Shown here one piece after another: positions 29,357 to 37,247 of a DNA stretch of 39,937 bases. Made by a program: the position numbers and the translations under genes. Origin of the DNA: Microcaldota archaeon (lineage in GTDB: Archaea > Micrarchaeota > Micrarchaeia > Micrarchaeales > CABMGC01); NCBI GenBank assembly GCA_021817505.1, contig JAKAUU010000021.1, forward strand, positions 1 to 39,937. Direction: 5' to 3'. Position 1 is the stretch's first letter; every line of letters starts with the position of its first letter. The notes below the pieces were generated by a model that saw nothing but the letters and a program-made list of their open reading frames with translations, had not been told where the DNA came from and did no database searches.

Positions 29357-29754
29357 ACCACTCTTGAAGCTATTCCGCCTATCTTTACAAACCTCTCGAC
29401 TACCTCTCTTGCCATCGCGCCCTTTACCTCAGTTCCTATGGGCAGGTTCTCGTCGTTTACCATGATCCCTGCATTATCCTCGAACTTTACGCGCATGCCG
29501 TTCGCGCGCCTTATCGAAGCCTTCTGCCTTATTATCACGACACGCACAGGCTTCTTTATATAAGTAGGGCTACCCTTTCTTACGCTTGCAGAGACTATGT
29601 CCCCGACGCCTGCGGCAGTCAACCTGCCTGGCCTTCCTCCTGTCTTGCCTATTATGTGTATCATTCGGAAGGTGTATGCGCCGCTGTTGTCAGCACAGTG
29701 TATGACTGTGCCAGGTATAAGTGTCTTTGTTATTTTTGAACTTACTCCCTTCAT
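29353..29754 (-). CDS. rpl14: Ribosomal protein L14 (uL14)
   Basis: 133 residues from ATG 29754. IPGTVIHCADNSGAYTFRMI, VGDIVSASVRKGSPTYIKKP and the C-terminal GTEVKGAMAREVVERFVKIG are the L14 signature segments. ATG 29754 is preceded by GTGAT with 4 bases between; the GTG at 29763 belongs to that ribosome-binding sequence and is unlikely to be the start. Confidence 0.96.
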   Translation of the reverse strand: MKGVSSKITKTLIPGTVIHCADNSGAYTFRMIHIIGKTGGRPGRLTAAGVGDIVSASVRKGSPTYIKKPVRVVIIRQKASIRRANGMRVKFEDNAGIMVNDENLPIGTEVKGAMAREVVERFVKIGGIASRVV

Positions 29755-29759
29755 CAAAA

Positions 29760-30050
29760 TCACTCTTTCTTTTCAATTCCTGTAATTACGAAGGATTTGG
29801 TCTTGCTCAGTCTCCTCGTCTCCTGTAGGTTAACGGTGTCGCCGAGCTTCGCATTTATGCACTCGGGGTTGTGTGCAGGTATCCTGGATCTCTTCCTCAG
29901 GTACCTTTCGTATTTGTATATGTATCTGGTATAATCTACATTGACTATTGCGGTCTTCTTGACCTTGTCGCTTACAACCGTGCCGGTTATCTGCATGCCT
30001 CTTGTCTTGAGCCCATGGTGAACCGGGCAGTTTTGGTCGTTGCATTCCAG
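29760..30050 (-). CDS. rps17: Ribosomal protein S17 (uS17), probable CTG start
   Basis: The core MQITGTVVSDKVKKTAIVNV and YIYKYERYLRKRSRIPAHNP is S17. The first standard start, ATG 29996, would delete the conserved archaeal N-terminus. Upstream in frame lies L-E-C-N-D-Q-N-C-P-V-H-H-G-L-K-T-R-G, which matches the C-x4-C-P-x-H-G-x-L-x-x-R-G block of archaeal S17. The only near-cognate start is CTG at 30050, 4 bases after a GTGAT that overlaps the rnp1 stop, exactly the spacing used by L14, S14 and S8 with ATG. With it the protein has 96 residues. Confidence 0.9.
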   Translation of the reverse strand: MECNDQNCPVHHGLKTRGMQITGTVVSDKVKKTAIVNVDYTRYIYKYERYLRKRSRIPAHNPECINAKLGDTVNLQETRRLSKTKSFVITGIEKKE

Positions 30051-30061
30051 AAAATCACTCT
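30051..30061 (-). promoter_or_regulatory. Ribosome-binding sequence placing the S17 CTG start
   Basis: GAGTGATTTT on the minus strand. GTGAT can pair with the ATCAC of the 16S 3' end and contains the rnp1 stop TGA. CTG follows at once. The same GTGAT plus 4 bases precedes the ATG of L14, S14 and S8. Confidence 0.6.
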
Positions 30062-30345
30062 CTAATTTTGTAAAATTTCAGGCTCTTTTCTATTCTGTCA
30101 TAAGGCCTGAAGTTTATCTCTTCTCCTCTTACTATAAATCTTCTTTTCGACACCTTGAACGCGAATTTCGAATTCCTCTTAACTATGCTCTTTACGCCTC
30201 TGCCATCAAAGACTCTGAGGGTGTTTTTTGTCTCATCGATCACAAGACCGGAGATACCCTTTTGCTTTTTGTCTGAAGAGTCTACGACTGTTACCTTCAG
30301 ACCTATGAGCTCGTTGATGACAATGTTCCTGTTGCTGTAATCCAT
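30055..30345 (-). CDS. rnp1: RNase P protein component 1 (p29/Rpp29)
   Basis: 96 residues. ELIGLKVTVVDSSDKKQKGISGLVIDET, NTLRVFDGRGVKSIVKRNSKFAFKV and RGEEINFRPYDRI are the Sm-like barrel of archaeal p29, which binds the RNase P RNA specificity domain. In archaea it often sits between L29 and S17; here it opens the operon, because L29 and S3 are not upstream. An AT-rich TATA-like GTTTAAATAAG lies ~50 bases upstream. Confidence 0.93.
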   Translation of the reverse strand: MDYSNRNIVINELIGLKVTVVDSSDKKQKGISGLVIDETKNTLRVFDGRGVKSIVKRNSKFAFKVSKRRFIVRGEEINFRPYDRIEKSLKFYKIRE

Positions 30346-30379
30346 GATAACCTTAAGCGTATGTATGTGTTTAAATGAC

Positions 30380-30400
30380 CTACTTATTTAAACCTTTTGC
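30380..30400 (-). promoter_or_regulatory. Promoter of the ribosomal protein operon
   Basis: On the minus strand AGGTTTAAATAAGT (within 30384-30398) is a TATA-like box ~45 bases before the rnp1 ATG. A second AT-rich TCATTTAAAC lies nearer. No ribosomal gene is found further upstream, so the operon should start here. Confidence 0.45.
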
Positions 30401-30438
30401 TACGCATCAGAGATTAAGAGCGTCTGCTTAAGCGCACC

Positions 30439-30963
30439 TTATTTCTTTAGTGTAGAGTCTCCTTCCTTCCAGTTTACCGGGCAGAGACCTCCTGTCTGGA
30501 GAGCCGTCACTACCCTATAGGTCTCATCAGTGCTTCTTCCGACGTTATCATGAGTTACTACAGTATACTTGATGACTCCGTCAGGGTCTATGACAAACAG
30601 GCCTCTCATGGCATTTCCGGTTGCGTCATCGTAAACATCATACGCCCTCGAGATTATTCCGCTCCTGTCAGCAGCCATGTAATATTTTATGCCCTGGAGC
30701 CTTTTATCGGCTTCTACCCATGCCTTGTGCGTGTATACAGTATCTGTACTTACTGCCAGCACTTCGCAGTTCTTGTCAAGGAACTTCTTGTAATCCTTTG
30801 CGAAGCCTTCAAGTTCGGTAGGGCACACGAAGGTGAAGTCTGCAGGATAGAAGAAAAGCACTACCCACTTGCCTTTGAAGTCATTGAGCTTTATCTTCTT
30901 GAACTCGTTATCCTTCAAAGCTTCAGTCTCAAATTCAGGTGCCTGCTTGTTTATGAAATTCAT
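30439..30963 (-). CDS. Typical 2-Cys peroxiredoxin (AhpC type)
   Basis: 174 residues. The peroxidatic cysteine is C47 in DFTFVCPTE and the resolving cysteine is C161 in GGLCPVNW. VLAVSTDTVYTHKAW and AMRGLFVIDPDGVIKY complete the AhpC1-type pattern. Reduces hydrogen peroxide and organic peroxides; partner thioredoxin not in the window. It stands alone, with a TATA-like element ~28 bases before the leader. Confidence 0.95.
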   Translation of the reverse strand: MNFINKQAPEFETEALKDNEFKKIKLNDFKGKWVVLFFYPADFTFVCPTELEGFAKDYKKFLDKNCEVLAVSTDTVYTHKAWVEADKRLQGIKYYMAADRSGIISRAYDVYDDATGNAMRGLFVIDPDGVIKYTVVTHDNVGRSTDETYRVVTALQTGGLCPVNWKEGDSTLKK

Positions 30964-31072
30964 ATTACCACTTACAAATAGAACTAAGTTATATCATGCA
31001 CTCAGGCAAATAAAAACCTTGCTGAAATGCCCATTGAGCGGAGTACGTTGCAGTTTAAGCGCATGGCTAAAC

Positions 31073-31558
31073 TCATCTGTAAGCAACTTTATTTCCATAA
31101 TTTATGCTGAAGTTCGGCAGCGTCTCAAGGACCATATTCCCAGGACTGCATATAATGGCTGTGGAATACGGGGTGCCGATGTAAGTGTAGTTGACGCTAC
31201 CGTTCGCTATCCATGATTGCTTCAATGCCATTATCGTATTTTTCATCCAGAAACACTCTGTCGAGTAGTTCCTGAACAGGAACAGCATACCTGCACAGTT
31301 ACCGAGGCCACCGCAGCTGCCTATGCTGCTGGAATTCATGTATCCCTGCTCCTGGAGTGCAGCATTCGCCGCGATATACACGTTGTAAGAGGAATTGCCT
31401 ATGGATATCCTGCCTATGGGGAAGTTCCCTTCAGGGCCATGCACTGGAGCCTGTTGATATGCGCTGCCATGCTGTAAGTGCAATGCGAGTAGGTATAGAA
31501 GAACAGCAGCGGCGATTACAAGGACAGCCGCTGCATATGCTGTTCTCTGCCGAACCAT
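31073..31558 (-). CDS. DUF192 protein with N-terminal membrane anchor
   Basis: 161 residues. One hydrophobic segment at ~8-27 (YAAAVLVIAAAVLLYLLALH) puts the rest outside the cell. The DUF192 domain follows: VYIAANAALQEQGYMNSSSI, then GMLFLFRNYSTECFWMKNTI and a closing VLETLP strand. The family is often secreted and of unknown function. Four cysteines (two in GSCGGLGNC, one in TECFW, one in IICSPG) could form disulphides. The rhodanese gene lies 4 bases upstream on the same strand. Confidence 0.85.
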   Translation of the reverse strand: MVRQRTAYAAAVLVIAAAVLLYLLALHLQHGSAYQQAPVHGPEGNFPIGRISIGNSSYNVYIAANAALQEQGYMNSSSIGSCGGLGNCAGMLFLFRNYSTECFWMKNTIMALKQSWIANGSVNYTYIGTPYSTAIICSPGNMVLETLPNFSINYGNKVAYR

Positions 31559-31562
31559 CGGA

Positions 31563-31928
31563 TCAGAACTCGTGCCCGGCTATTCCGGTAGTGCCTCCTA
31601 TGAGGCTGTATGCCTTTACCTTTTCGTTTGCAAGTATCTTTACCATCATCCGGGACGTATTCCCATGCTGGCAGACTATCACTGCATTGTCGAATTTATT
31701 AGCGATCTTTGCTATATCGGCTTCCTCACCATAGTGCATGTGCAACACCTGTACGTCATTCATGTCTATTATGCCTATTCTGTCCTCTCCGACGCCGAAG
31801 GTTTCGCTCAATACCTGTACCTCTGCATAACTCCTTTCGAACAGCATTATCTTGCTACCATTGGCAATGAGTTTCTTCGCTTCTTCCAAATCTATCTCTG
31901 CAGTATTGTTTGCGTTCATAGAACTCAC
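31563..31928 (-). CDS. Single-domain rhodanese-like protein
   Basis: About 121 residues. The active-site loop is VIVCQHGNTSRMM, with the catalytic cysteine and the C-x-x-G-x-x-S-R pattern, followed by the YSLIGGTTGI end strand. A leading DLEEAKKLIANG helix is the usual entry to the fold. Possible sulphur transfer or persulphide handling. Start GTG 31928 or ATG 31919; a TATA-like TTTAATATAATCC ~25 bases upstream of GTG suggests a leaderless or near-leaderless message. Confidence 0.85.
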   Translation of the reverse strand: MSSMNANNTAEIDLEEAKKLIANGSKIMLFERSYAEVQVLSETFGVGEDRIGIIDMNDVQVLHMHYGEEADIAKIANKFDNAVIVCQHGNTSRMMVKILANEKVKAYSLIGGTTGIAGHEF

Positions 31929-31960
31929 AACTATATCATCAGGGATTATATTAAACCTGC

Positions 31961-33172
31961 TTACTCCAGCCTTTCCAGCATTTTAGCATACTTGTCCAAC
32001 ATTCTCCTTTCAGTGAAGCGTTTCGCTATTCTGAGTGATTCCCTGCGCAATTCGGACTGGATGCCCTCATCAGAATAAATTTTTTCGATCAATACTGCAA
32101 GCTCATAAGGATCATTCTCGTTGAAAGATGGTATTGCCTTCTTACCGTCATCATTAAGGTCGCTCACATACGCACTTTTGGAAAGTGCCATCGGAAGCGA
32201 GTGAACGGCAGCTTCAAGCACCGTGAGCGCAAATCCCTCCCAACGCGAAGGCAAGACGAAGAGGTTTGAAAGGTTGTATATGGAATTGAGCTCCCTGTCT
32301 CCCATTACTCCGGAGAAAATTATTCTTATGTCGTCAGAAGCAAGTTCCTTGTACTTGTTCATGGATGGTCCGTCGCCGACTATCAAGAGTTTCATATCGT
32401 TTTCCCTGGTCTCCTTAAATGCCTTTATCAGGGTAGACACATTCTTCTGCCTCTCAAACAGCCTTCCTATGTAAACGACGACAAAATCATCCTTGTCTAT
32501 ACCGAATTTATTCCTTAGCCTCTCCTCAGTCGCAGGATCCCTGTATGCCTTTACGCTGGCCCCGTTTGTTATGAGCGAGACCTTACCGGTAATCTTGCTT
32601 ATTTCATGATAATGCCTGTCATTGAGAGCAACATTCATGTCGAAAAATGAGAAGAAAGCCTTTCTCTTGGCAGCTATGTTGACTGCGGGCCTTCCGGTTC
32701 CCATGCTCAGCGGCACTCCCTCTTTAGACATGTATCTTTTGGCAGTTGTTGATGCGCTTCCATGGTCTATATAAACTGCCTTGAATCTTAATCCATTTGC
32801 CCTGAAGTACGAAATAAGCGGAAAATCAGCTATCGCATTAGATATTATTATGTCCGGGTTTATTCTTCTGATCCTGTGCAATATCTCATCCCTGTGCATG
32901 CCCAAACCCTTCATTCTGCTGACATATGCGAGATTATAAGCAGCGCGGACCAGGCCAACCTCGCTCAATCTGCTTTTGCGTGCATTAAGGGTTTTTCCAG
33001 TCCTGCCTAAGACCAGTCCGCGTTTCCTGCCATCCATATACATGGTCTCGTAGCCAAGGTAGTAAGTGCTAAATCCTCTTTTCCTAAGGCCATCGTACAG
33101 TATTCTGACTACCCTTGACTGGCCTCCAGTCACATTGTGCTTAGAGCCCATATCGACTAACAGAACCTTCAT
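31961..33172 (-). CDS. GT4-family glycosyltransferase
   Basis: 403 residues, GT-B fold. The N-terminal half starts MKVLLVDMGSKHNVTGGQSR (acceptor side). The C-terminal half has the GT4 donor-site pattern: VVYIGRLFERQKNVSTLIKA, LLIVGDGPSMNKYK, and FVLPSRWEGFALTVLEAA with the E-x7-E pair. Likely transfers a nucleotide-activated sugar onto a lipid, glycan or surface protein. The start overlaps the stop of the phosphodiesterase gene by 4 bases, so the two work in one operon, perhaps in envelope glycan synthesis. Confidence 0.92.
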   Translation of the reverse strand: MKVLLVDMGSKHNVTGGQSRVVRILYDGLRKRGFSTYYLGYETMYMDGRKRGLVLGRTGKTLNARKSRLSEVGLVRAAYNLAYVSRMKGLGMHRDEILHRIRRINPDIIISNAIADFPLISYFRANGLRFKAVYIDHGSASTTAKRYMSKEGVPLSMGTGRPAVNIAAKRKAFFSFFDMNVALNDRHYHEISKITGKVSLITNGASVKAYRDPATEERLRNKFGIDKDDFVVVYIGRLFERQKNVSTLIKAFKETRENDMKLLIVGDGPSMNKYKELASDDIRIIFSGVMGDRELNSIYNLSNLFVLPSRWEGFALTVLEAAVHSLPMALSKSAYVSDLNDDGKKAIPSFNENDPYELAVLIEKIYSDEGIQSELRRESLRIAKRFTERRMLDKYAKMLERLE

Positions 33173-34689
33173 CTTGCAGCACCATAGTGTTTCATTATAA
33201 AGCGCTTTACCTGGGTCACGGAGCCCACTTTCGGATCAGGAAGCTTCGGATATGTGCCGAAGATGCCGTTTCTTATATGGTCCCCGCTTTTGGCATCTTC
33301 AGGATCCATGAAAAGAGTATCCTTTGAAAAATTAAATATGTCGATGGTGTGGCCCTCTGCCGCTTCTACCAGAAGGTCTGCAGGGATAAATTTTTTTGTA
33401 CCATTATAATACTCTTTTCCGTCATATATGTTGACGAACATCTTACCCCCATCGTAGCTTTTGACCTTTGAAAGCTTCGTCTTCAGTTCGTTCATAAGCT
33501 TCTCCTTCCCGTTCTTTACAGAGGGTGTTGCGAACCTGGAATCATTTATCCATATCGAAGCGACAGGATCATTCGATATTGCAGCGAAAACCCTGCTCCT
33601 CTTCATATCAAAATCAAATAGGTGCATTCTGGTATACTTGGATGTAGCTGCTCCTGAAAACACCTTTCCGAATGCAACATAAGCGGCGCGTTTTGCATGG
33701 TATGGCATCCTGTCATAAACGCCTCTGAGGCCACTCTTCATTATCTTCTCGCGGATATTATACTCCGCAGGTGCTTTCCTGTCCGGTTCTTTTGCAAATT
33801 CCTTTTCTGCCTTATCGTTAAGATGCAGGTAACCGTTCTGCATCAGCCAGTTGTTGAGCAGGAATTTCTTTCTTATAGGCTGTGCGCCATGGTCAGATAC
33901 GATAACAAGGCGGCCGCCGTTTTTGTCTATCGTGTCTATGACAAATCCGACGTATCTCGCTATTTCGGAATAGACCGGAAGCAGATAATTCCTCCATTCT
34001 CTTCTATTCAGCACGAAGTGCTGAAGCCTGTCAGTTTCTGTAAAGCAAACGTATACGAATCCGTATTTTTTGCTCTGCATCATCTTAATGGCTATATCTG
34101 AACGCGACCTGACGCTCTTTGCAAATATCCCGGACGCTTCAGAAACATCCATCTTCCCTGCCTTTATCTCCTTTTCTATGTTTGGCTCTCCTTCAAAACG
34201 ATGCTTTCTCATAAGAGCCTCCAGCTCTTTGCTGTTTGTCCTTGCCTTTAGAGGGAATCCTGTTATCATATCCACGTTATCATAATCTGGGAGTGTTATG
34301 TCAGTAGCAGGTGTTATTACAAGGCATTTTACTCCTTTGTTGGCAAGTTCCTTCCAGAAAGGATGCGCCTTTTGGGATTCATAATAGACTATGTCCGGAG
34401 TATAACCCTTCTTCATTACGAAAAAATCAGGCACTCCATGATCCTTGGGCTCCAAACCGGTATATATGCTCGGCCATGCCGGACCTGTCATAGGCGGAAG
34501 CGTGGATTCCATGTTGCCTATGCAATCTGTAGAGAGCAATTTTCTGAAAGGCTGCATGCCTTTCTCACTTTCAAGCTCTTTGAGTATCCACAGGGGAACG
34601 GAATCCATGCCTATCATATACAAAGGTTCTTCATCCGAAGTCCGCTTTTTCAACATATCACCATCAAAACTGCAGTCATAAAGATACAA
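33169..34689 (-). CDS. AlkP-superfamily phosphodiesterase/pyrophosphatase
   Basis: 506 residues. Metal-binding aspartate in YMIGMDSVPLWIL, nucleophile region PPMTGPAWPSIYTGLEPKDHG, and C-terminal metal ligands in VIVSDHGAQP match the type I phosphodiesterase/nucleotide pyrophosphatase branch. Similar archaeal proteins cleave nucleotide-sugar or lipid phosphodiesters. There is no signal peptide, so a cytosolic role with the coupled GT4 enzyme is likely. The start may be ATG 34656 (MLKKRTSDEEP) rather than 34689. Confidence 0.88.
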   Translation of the reverse strand: MYLYDCSFDGDMLKKRTSDEEPLYMIGMDSVPLWILKELESEKGMQPFRKLLSTDCIGNMESTLPPMTGPAWPSIYTGLEPKDHGVPDFFVMKKGYTPDIVYYESQKAHPFWKELANKGVKCLVITPATDITLPDYDNVDMITGFPLKARTNSKELEALMRKHRFEGEPNIEKEIKAGKMDVSEASGIFAKSVRSRSDIAIKMMQSKKYGFVYVCFTETDRLQHFVLNRREWRNYLLPVYSEIARYVGFVIDTIDKNGGRLVIVSDHGAQPIRKKFLLNNWLMQNGYLHLNDKAEKEFAKEPDRKAPAEYNIREKIMKSGLRGVYDRMPYHAKRAAYVAFGKVFSGAATSKYTRMHLFDFDMKRSRVFAAISNDPVASIWINDSRFATPSVKNGKEKLMNELKTKLSKVKSYDGGKMFVNIYDGKEYYNGTKKFIPADLLVEAAEGHTIDIFNFSKDTLFMDPEDAKSGDHIRNGIFGTYPKLPDPKVGSVTQVKRFIMKHYGAAR

Positions 34690-34800
34690 GAGATCTACAA
34701 AGAGTATTGCCAGATAATGTTATTAAAGCCGTGCAGCCCCGCAGGGCAAAGGCAGGGCGACAAATACCAATAAGCAATAACACGATAACGGCCATGGCAA

Positions 34801-34811
34801 TGTATAAATAG
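34801..34811 (+). promoter_or_regulatory. TATA box of endonuclease III
   Basis: TGTATAAATAG, ~29 bases before the nth ATG, so the transcript would start within a few bases of the ATG (near-leaderless). Confidence 0.5.
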
Positions 34812-34834
34812 AGGTTCATGGCCAAAATAATAAC

Positions 34835-35473
34835 ATGAGGAAATCCGTTCCTGAGATAGAGAGAGTGCTCAGGTTACTAAAGTCAAAGTACGGCCCAAAT
34901 CCCCACACGCAGCTTAAGCACAGGAACAATACTGACCTGTTTGTGGCAGTTCTTCTTTCACCCCAATGCACGGACAAGCAGACTAACAATGTGACCAACG
35001 GGCTTTTTAAAAAATACAGAAGTTTCAGGGATTACGCAGATGCTGATATTAACCAACTGAGCGCCGATCTGAGCGGACTCAATTACTACAAGACAAAAGC
35101 GAGAAACCTGAAAGCAGCTTCACTGATGATAACGGAGAGGTTTAAAGGAAGGATACCAAAAACGATAACTGAATTGATGGAGCTTCCGGGAGTGGGGAGG
35201 AAGGTGGCCAACGTCATGCTGAACGAGGGCTTTGGCATAGATGAAGGCATAGCGGTAGACACGCACTGCGCCGTTGTCGCAAGGAGACTAGGTTACAGCA
35301 GAAGCAGGGATCCCAAAAAGATAGAACAGGATCTTCTTAGGAAAGTACCGAAAAGTGAATGGGGAGTTACCTCAAATCTCTTCATAGAGCTGGGCCGGGA
35401 TACCTGCAAAGCCGCAAGGAAGGAATGCACGAGATGCGTGCTTCAAAATATCTGTCCATCAAGCACCATATAG
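34835..35473 (+). CDS. nth: Endonuclease III
   Basis: 212 residues. Bifunctional DNA glycosylase/AP lyase for oxidised pyrimidines. Helix-hairpin-helix ELPGVGRKVANVM holds the catalytic K123, and VDTHCAV holds D142. The C-terminal 4Fe-4S cluster cysteines have the canonical C-x6-C-x2-C-x5-C spacing (CKAARKECTRCVLQNIC). Length and layout equal the E. coli enzyme. Single-gene unit under its own TATA box. Confidence 0.96.
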   Translation: MRKSVPEIERVLRLLKSKYGPNPHTQLKHRNNTDLFVAVLLSPQCTDKQTNNVTNGLFKKYRSFRDYADADINQLSADLSGLNYYKTKARNLKAASLMITERFKGRIPKTITELMELPGVGRKVANVMLNEGFGIDEGIAVDTHCAVVARRLGYSRSRDPKKIEQDLLRKVPKSEWGVTSNLFIELGRDTCKAARKECTRCVLQNICPSSTI

Positions 35474-35555
35474 GGAGGTAACCTTGCCTGATTGGCAATG
35501 CGTCACGAAGCGTAGCATATCTTATATTTATAAATCACATTCTCAAGTCAATTAA

Positions 35556-36122
35556 TTGATAAGCATGGATGTTTATGCAGATAATCGGCAAAAGGGAAAA
35601 TATGATGGCCGGCATCATTCTGTATCTCCGACTAAAAGACCGGACCCAAATGATGTAAATCATCCTGCCCGTGAAGAAGTCCATATAGCTAAATACACGG
35701 AGCTAATTAGAAAATTGGACATTTCCGTAATAGCAGAAAACCTCAACAAGGAGAGCGAATGCCTGAAAAATAAGTGGAGAACAGAGGTATCTGATGCAAA
35801 GGCAAATGCGACAGCATATGAACTTAATCTGACAGAAACTGCAGTGGTTACGGTAAGAGAAGATACTAATGCGTCTGAATTGCTAACCAGGGTATTCGAT
35901 GATGCCACTATAAAAAGGGAATTGAATGACAGGGTGCATCTTGAACTATCTCCACGTTCTAGAAACGGATCAGACTGGATATCATGGCTGGAACATATCC
36001 CTAAACCCGGAAAGGAGCCTGCATACGAAACCAAGCGTAAGGAGAGCAGAATAATAAATACCGTGGTAACGGAGCTCTGCCAATATGCCTACATGGTTAT
36101 CGGCAAATGGCAAGAAAAATGA
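35556..36122 (+). CDS. Orphan soluble protein
   Basis: I do not recognise this gene. About 188 residues, hydrophilic. A charged, probably disordered first ~40 residues (DNRQKGKYDGRHHSVSPTKR) comes before a helical and strand-containing body (IAKYTELIRKLDISVIAENL, TAYELNLTETAVVTVREDTN, VVTELCQYAYMVIGKW). No membrane segment or signal peptide. A strong TATA box (TATTTATAAATC, 35524-35535) lies ~26 bases before TTG 35556 and ~35 before ATG 35565; either could be the start. It is convergent with Top6A across 18 bases. Confidence 0.6.
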   Translation: MISMDVYADNRQKGKYDGRHHSVSPTKRPDPNDVNHPAREEVHIAKYTELIRKLDISVIAENLNKESECLKNKWRTEVSDAKANATAYELNLTETAVVTVREDTNASELLTRVFDDATIKRELNDRVHLELSPRSRNGSDWISWLEHIPKPGKEPAYETKRKESRIINTVVTELCQYAYMVIGKWQEK

Positions 36123-36140
36123 GGGATGGAAAACGCCCGG

Positions 36141-37247
36141 TTAAGGCAGGAAGTCCTTATTCTTTATCTTTTCCTTTATGTAATCCTGGACAAAGGTAAG
36201 CCTCGGCCCCTGGAGCGCATCGGACTCAAGCTTCAGTTTCAGCTTTATCACCTTCTTCAGCTCATCAGACCACTCCTTATGCGCATTTATCCATTGGTAA
36301 GACAGCATGTCCTCTGCTCTTTTTAAGTCAACATCGGTTGCTTTAAGCGTAAGGTTCTTCAGGAAGTCATACTTCTCTATATCGGATATCGTAACGCCTA
36401 TGAACCTTGCTTCAGGAGTGGCTATGGTCTCTCCCATATATGCAAGGTTTATGCTCCCAGTCTTAATCGTCCAGTAGATGTACCACCCCCAGGCGTCTGC
36501 ATCGTTCAGCACATATACTGGCAATTTCATATCGGCAAACTTCCTTATCAGCCTCCTTGTTCCTCTCGAGGCCTGTCCTTCAGAGGACATCAATATGCAA
36601 CTTTCCTTCTTCCATATCCCGTCTTCATTGAGACGCTGCCACAGCGCCTGTTTCTCGACAACAAGGACGTATTTTGCCTTAACGTCTGCGAACTTTATGT
36701 CATTGTCAACGTCGCTAGGTATTGCCCAGCCGCTCCTGCCCATCTTGCTCGCGTCTATCTCCTGCGCTTCGCCGCCGAAACTGTCTATTATCTTCATGTT
36801 TCCTGCAAGAAGGCCCTTCCTGTTTGTATTGAGATTAAGGTCCTCTCTCTTCAGATCCAGCGCAACCTCAAGGTCCTCGACCAAAGGATTGGATTCCGCC
36901 TGCTCATTGAATATATTCTCGTCTATGTCCTCCCCAAGGGAGTGCTTCAGCTGATAGTACAACCCTCTTATCGATGTATGCAGATTCTCCTTTACGAACC
37001 TGTGGCATTTTGCAGCTATCGCCATGGTCTGCATGAATTTCTTGGACTGGGCGACATTGATGAAGTCACGCTCCTCCTTTGCTTTGCCCAGCTTAAGATA
37101 TCCTAATTTAGGATCATAATTTATGTTGGATCTCGTTCTTGTGGCGGTTACGAACTTAGGATTCCTTCCCGATTTTATCTCCTTGACAATCTTCTCGCCA
37201 AGCTCCTCTATCTTTTTCTCTGATCCAGCTTCGGTCGCCATCTGCAA
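36141..37247 (-). CDS. top6A: DNA topoisomerase VI subunit A
   Basis: 368 residues. The catalytic tyrosine is probably Y98 in TSIRGLYYQLKH, in the winged-helix domain. The Toprim domain has VLVVEKQALWQRL (Glu) and VYVLNDADAWGWYIYWTIKTGS (D-x-D), with SEGQASRGTRRLIRKF between. It needs subunit B (ATPase) to relax and decatenate DNA. Subunit B is not next to it in this window, unlike in many archaea where the two genes are adjacent. It follows the Lon gene with no spacer on the same strand. Confidence 0.95.
   Translation of the reverse strand: MQMATEAGSEKKIEELGEKIVKEIKSGRNPKFVTATRTRSNINYDPKLGYLKLGKAKEERDFINVAQSKKFMQTMAIAAKCHRFVKENLHTSIRGLYYQLKHSLGEDIDENIFNEQAESNPLVEDLEVALDLKREDLNLNTNRKGLLAGNMKIIDSFGGEAQEIDASKMGRSGWAIPSDVDNDIKFADVKAKYVLVVEKQALWQRLNEDGIWKKESCILMSSEGQASRGTRRLIRKFADMKLPVYVLNDADAWGWYIYWTIKTGSINLAYMGETIATPEARFIGVTISDIEKYDFLKNLTLKATDVDLKRAEDMLSYQWINAHKEWSDELKKVIKLKLKLESDALQGPRLTFVQDYIKEKIKNKDFLP

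Noticed and set aside
36141-36326. Small plus-strand frame overlapping the Top6A 3' end
   Set aside because: Antisense to a well-supported gene, low-complexity leucine-rich product, no start signal.
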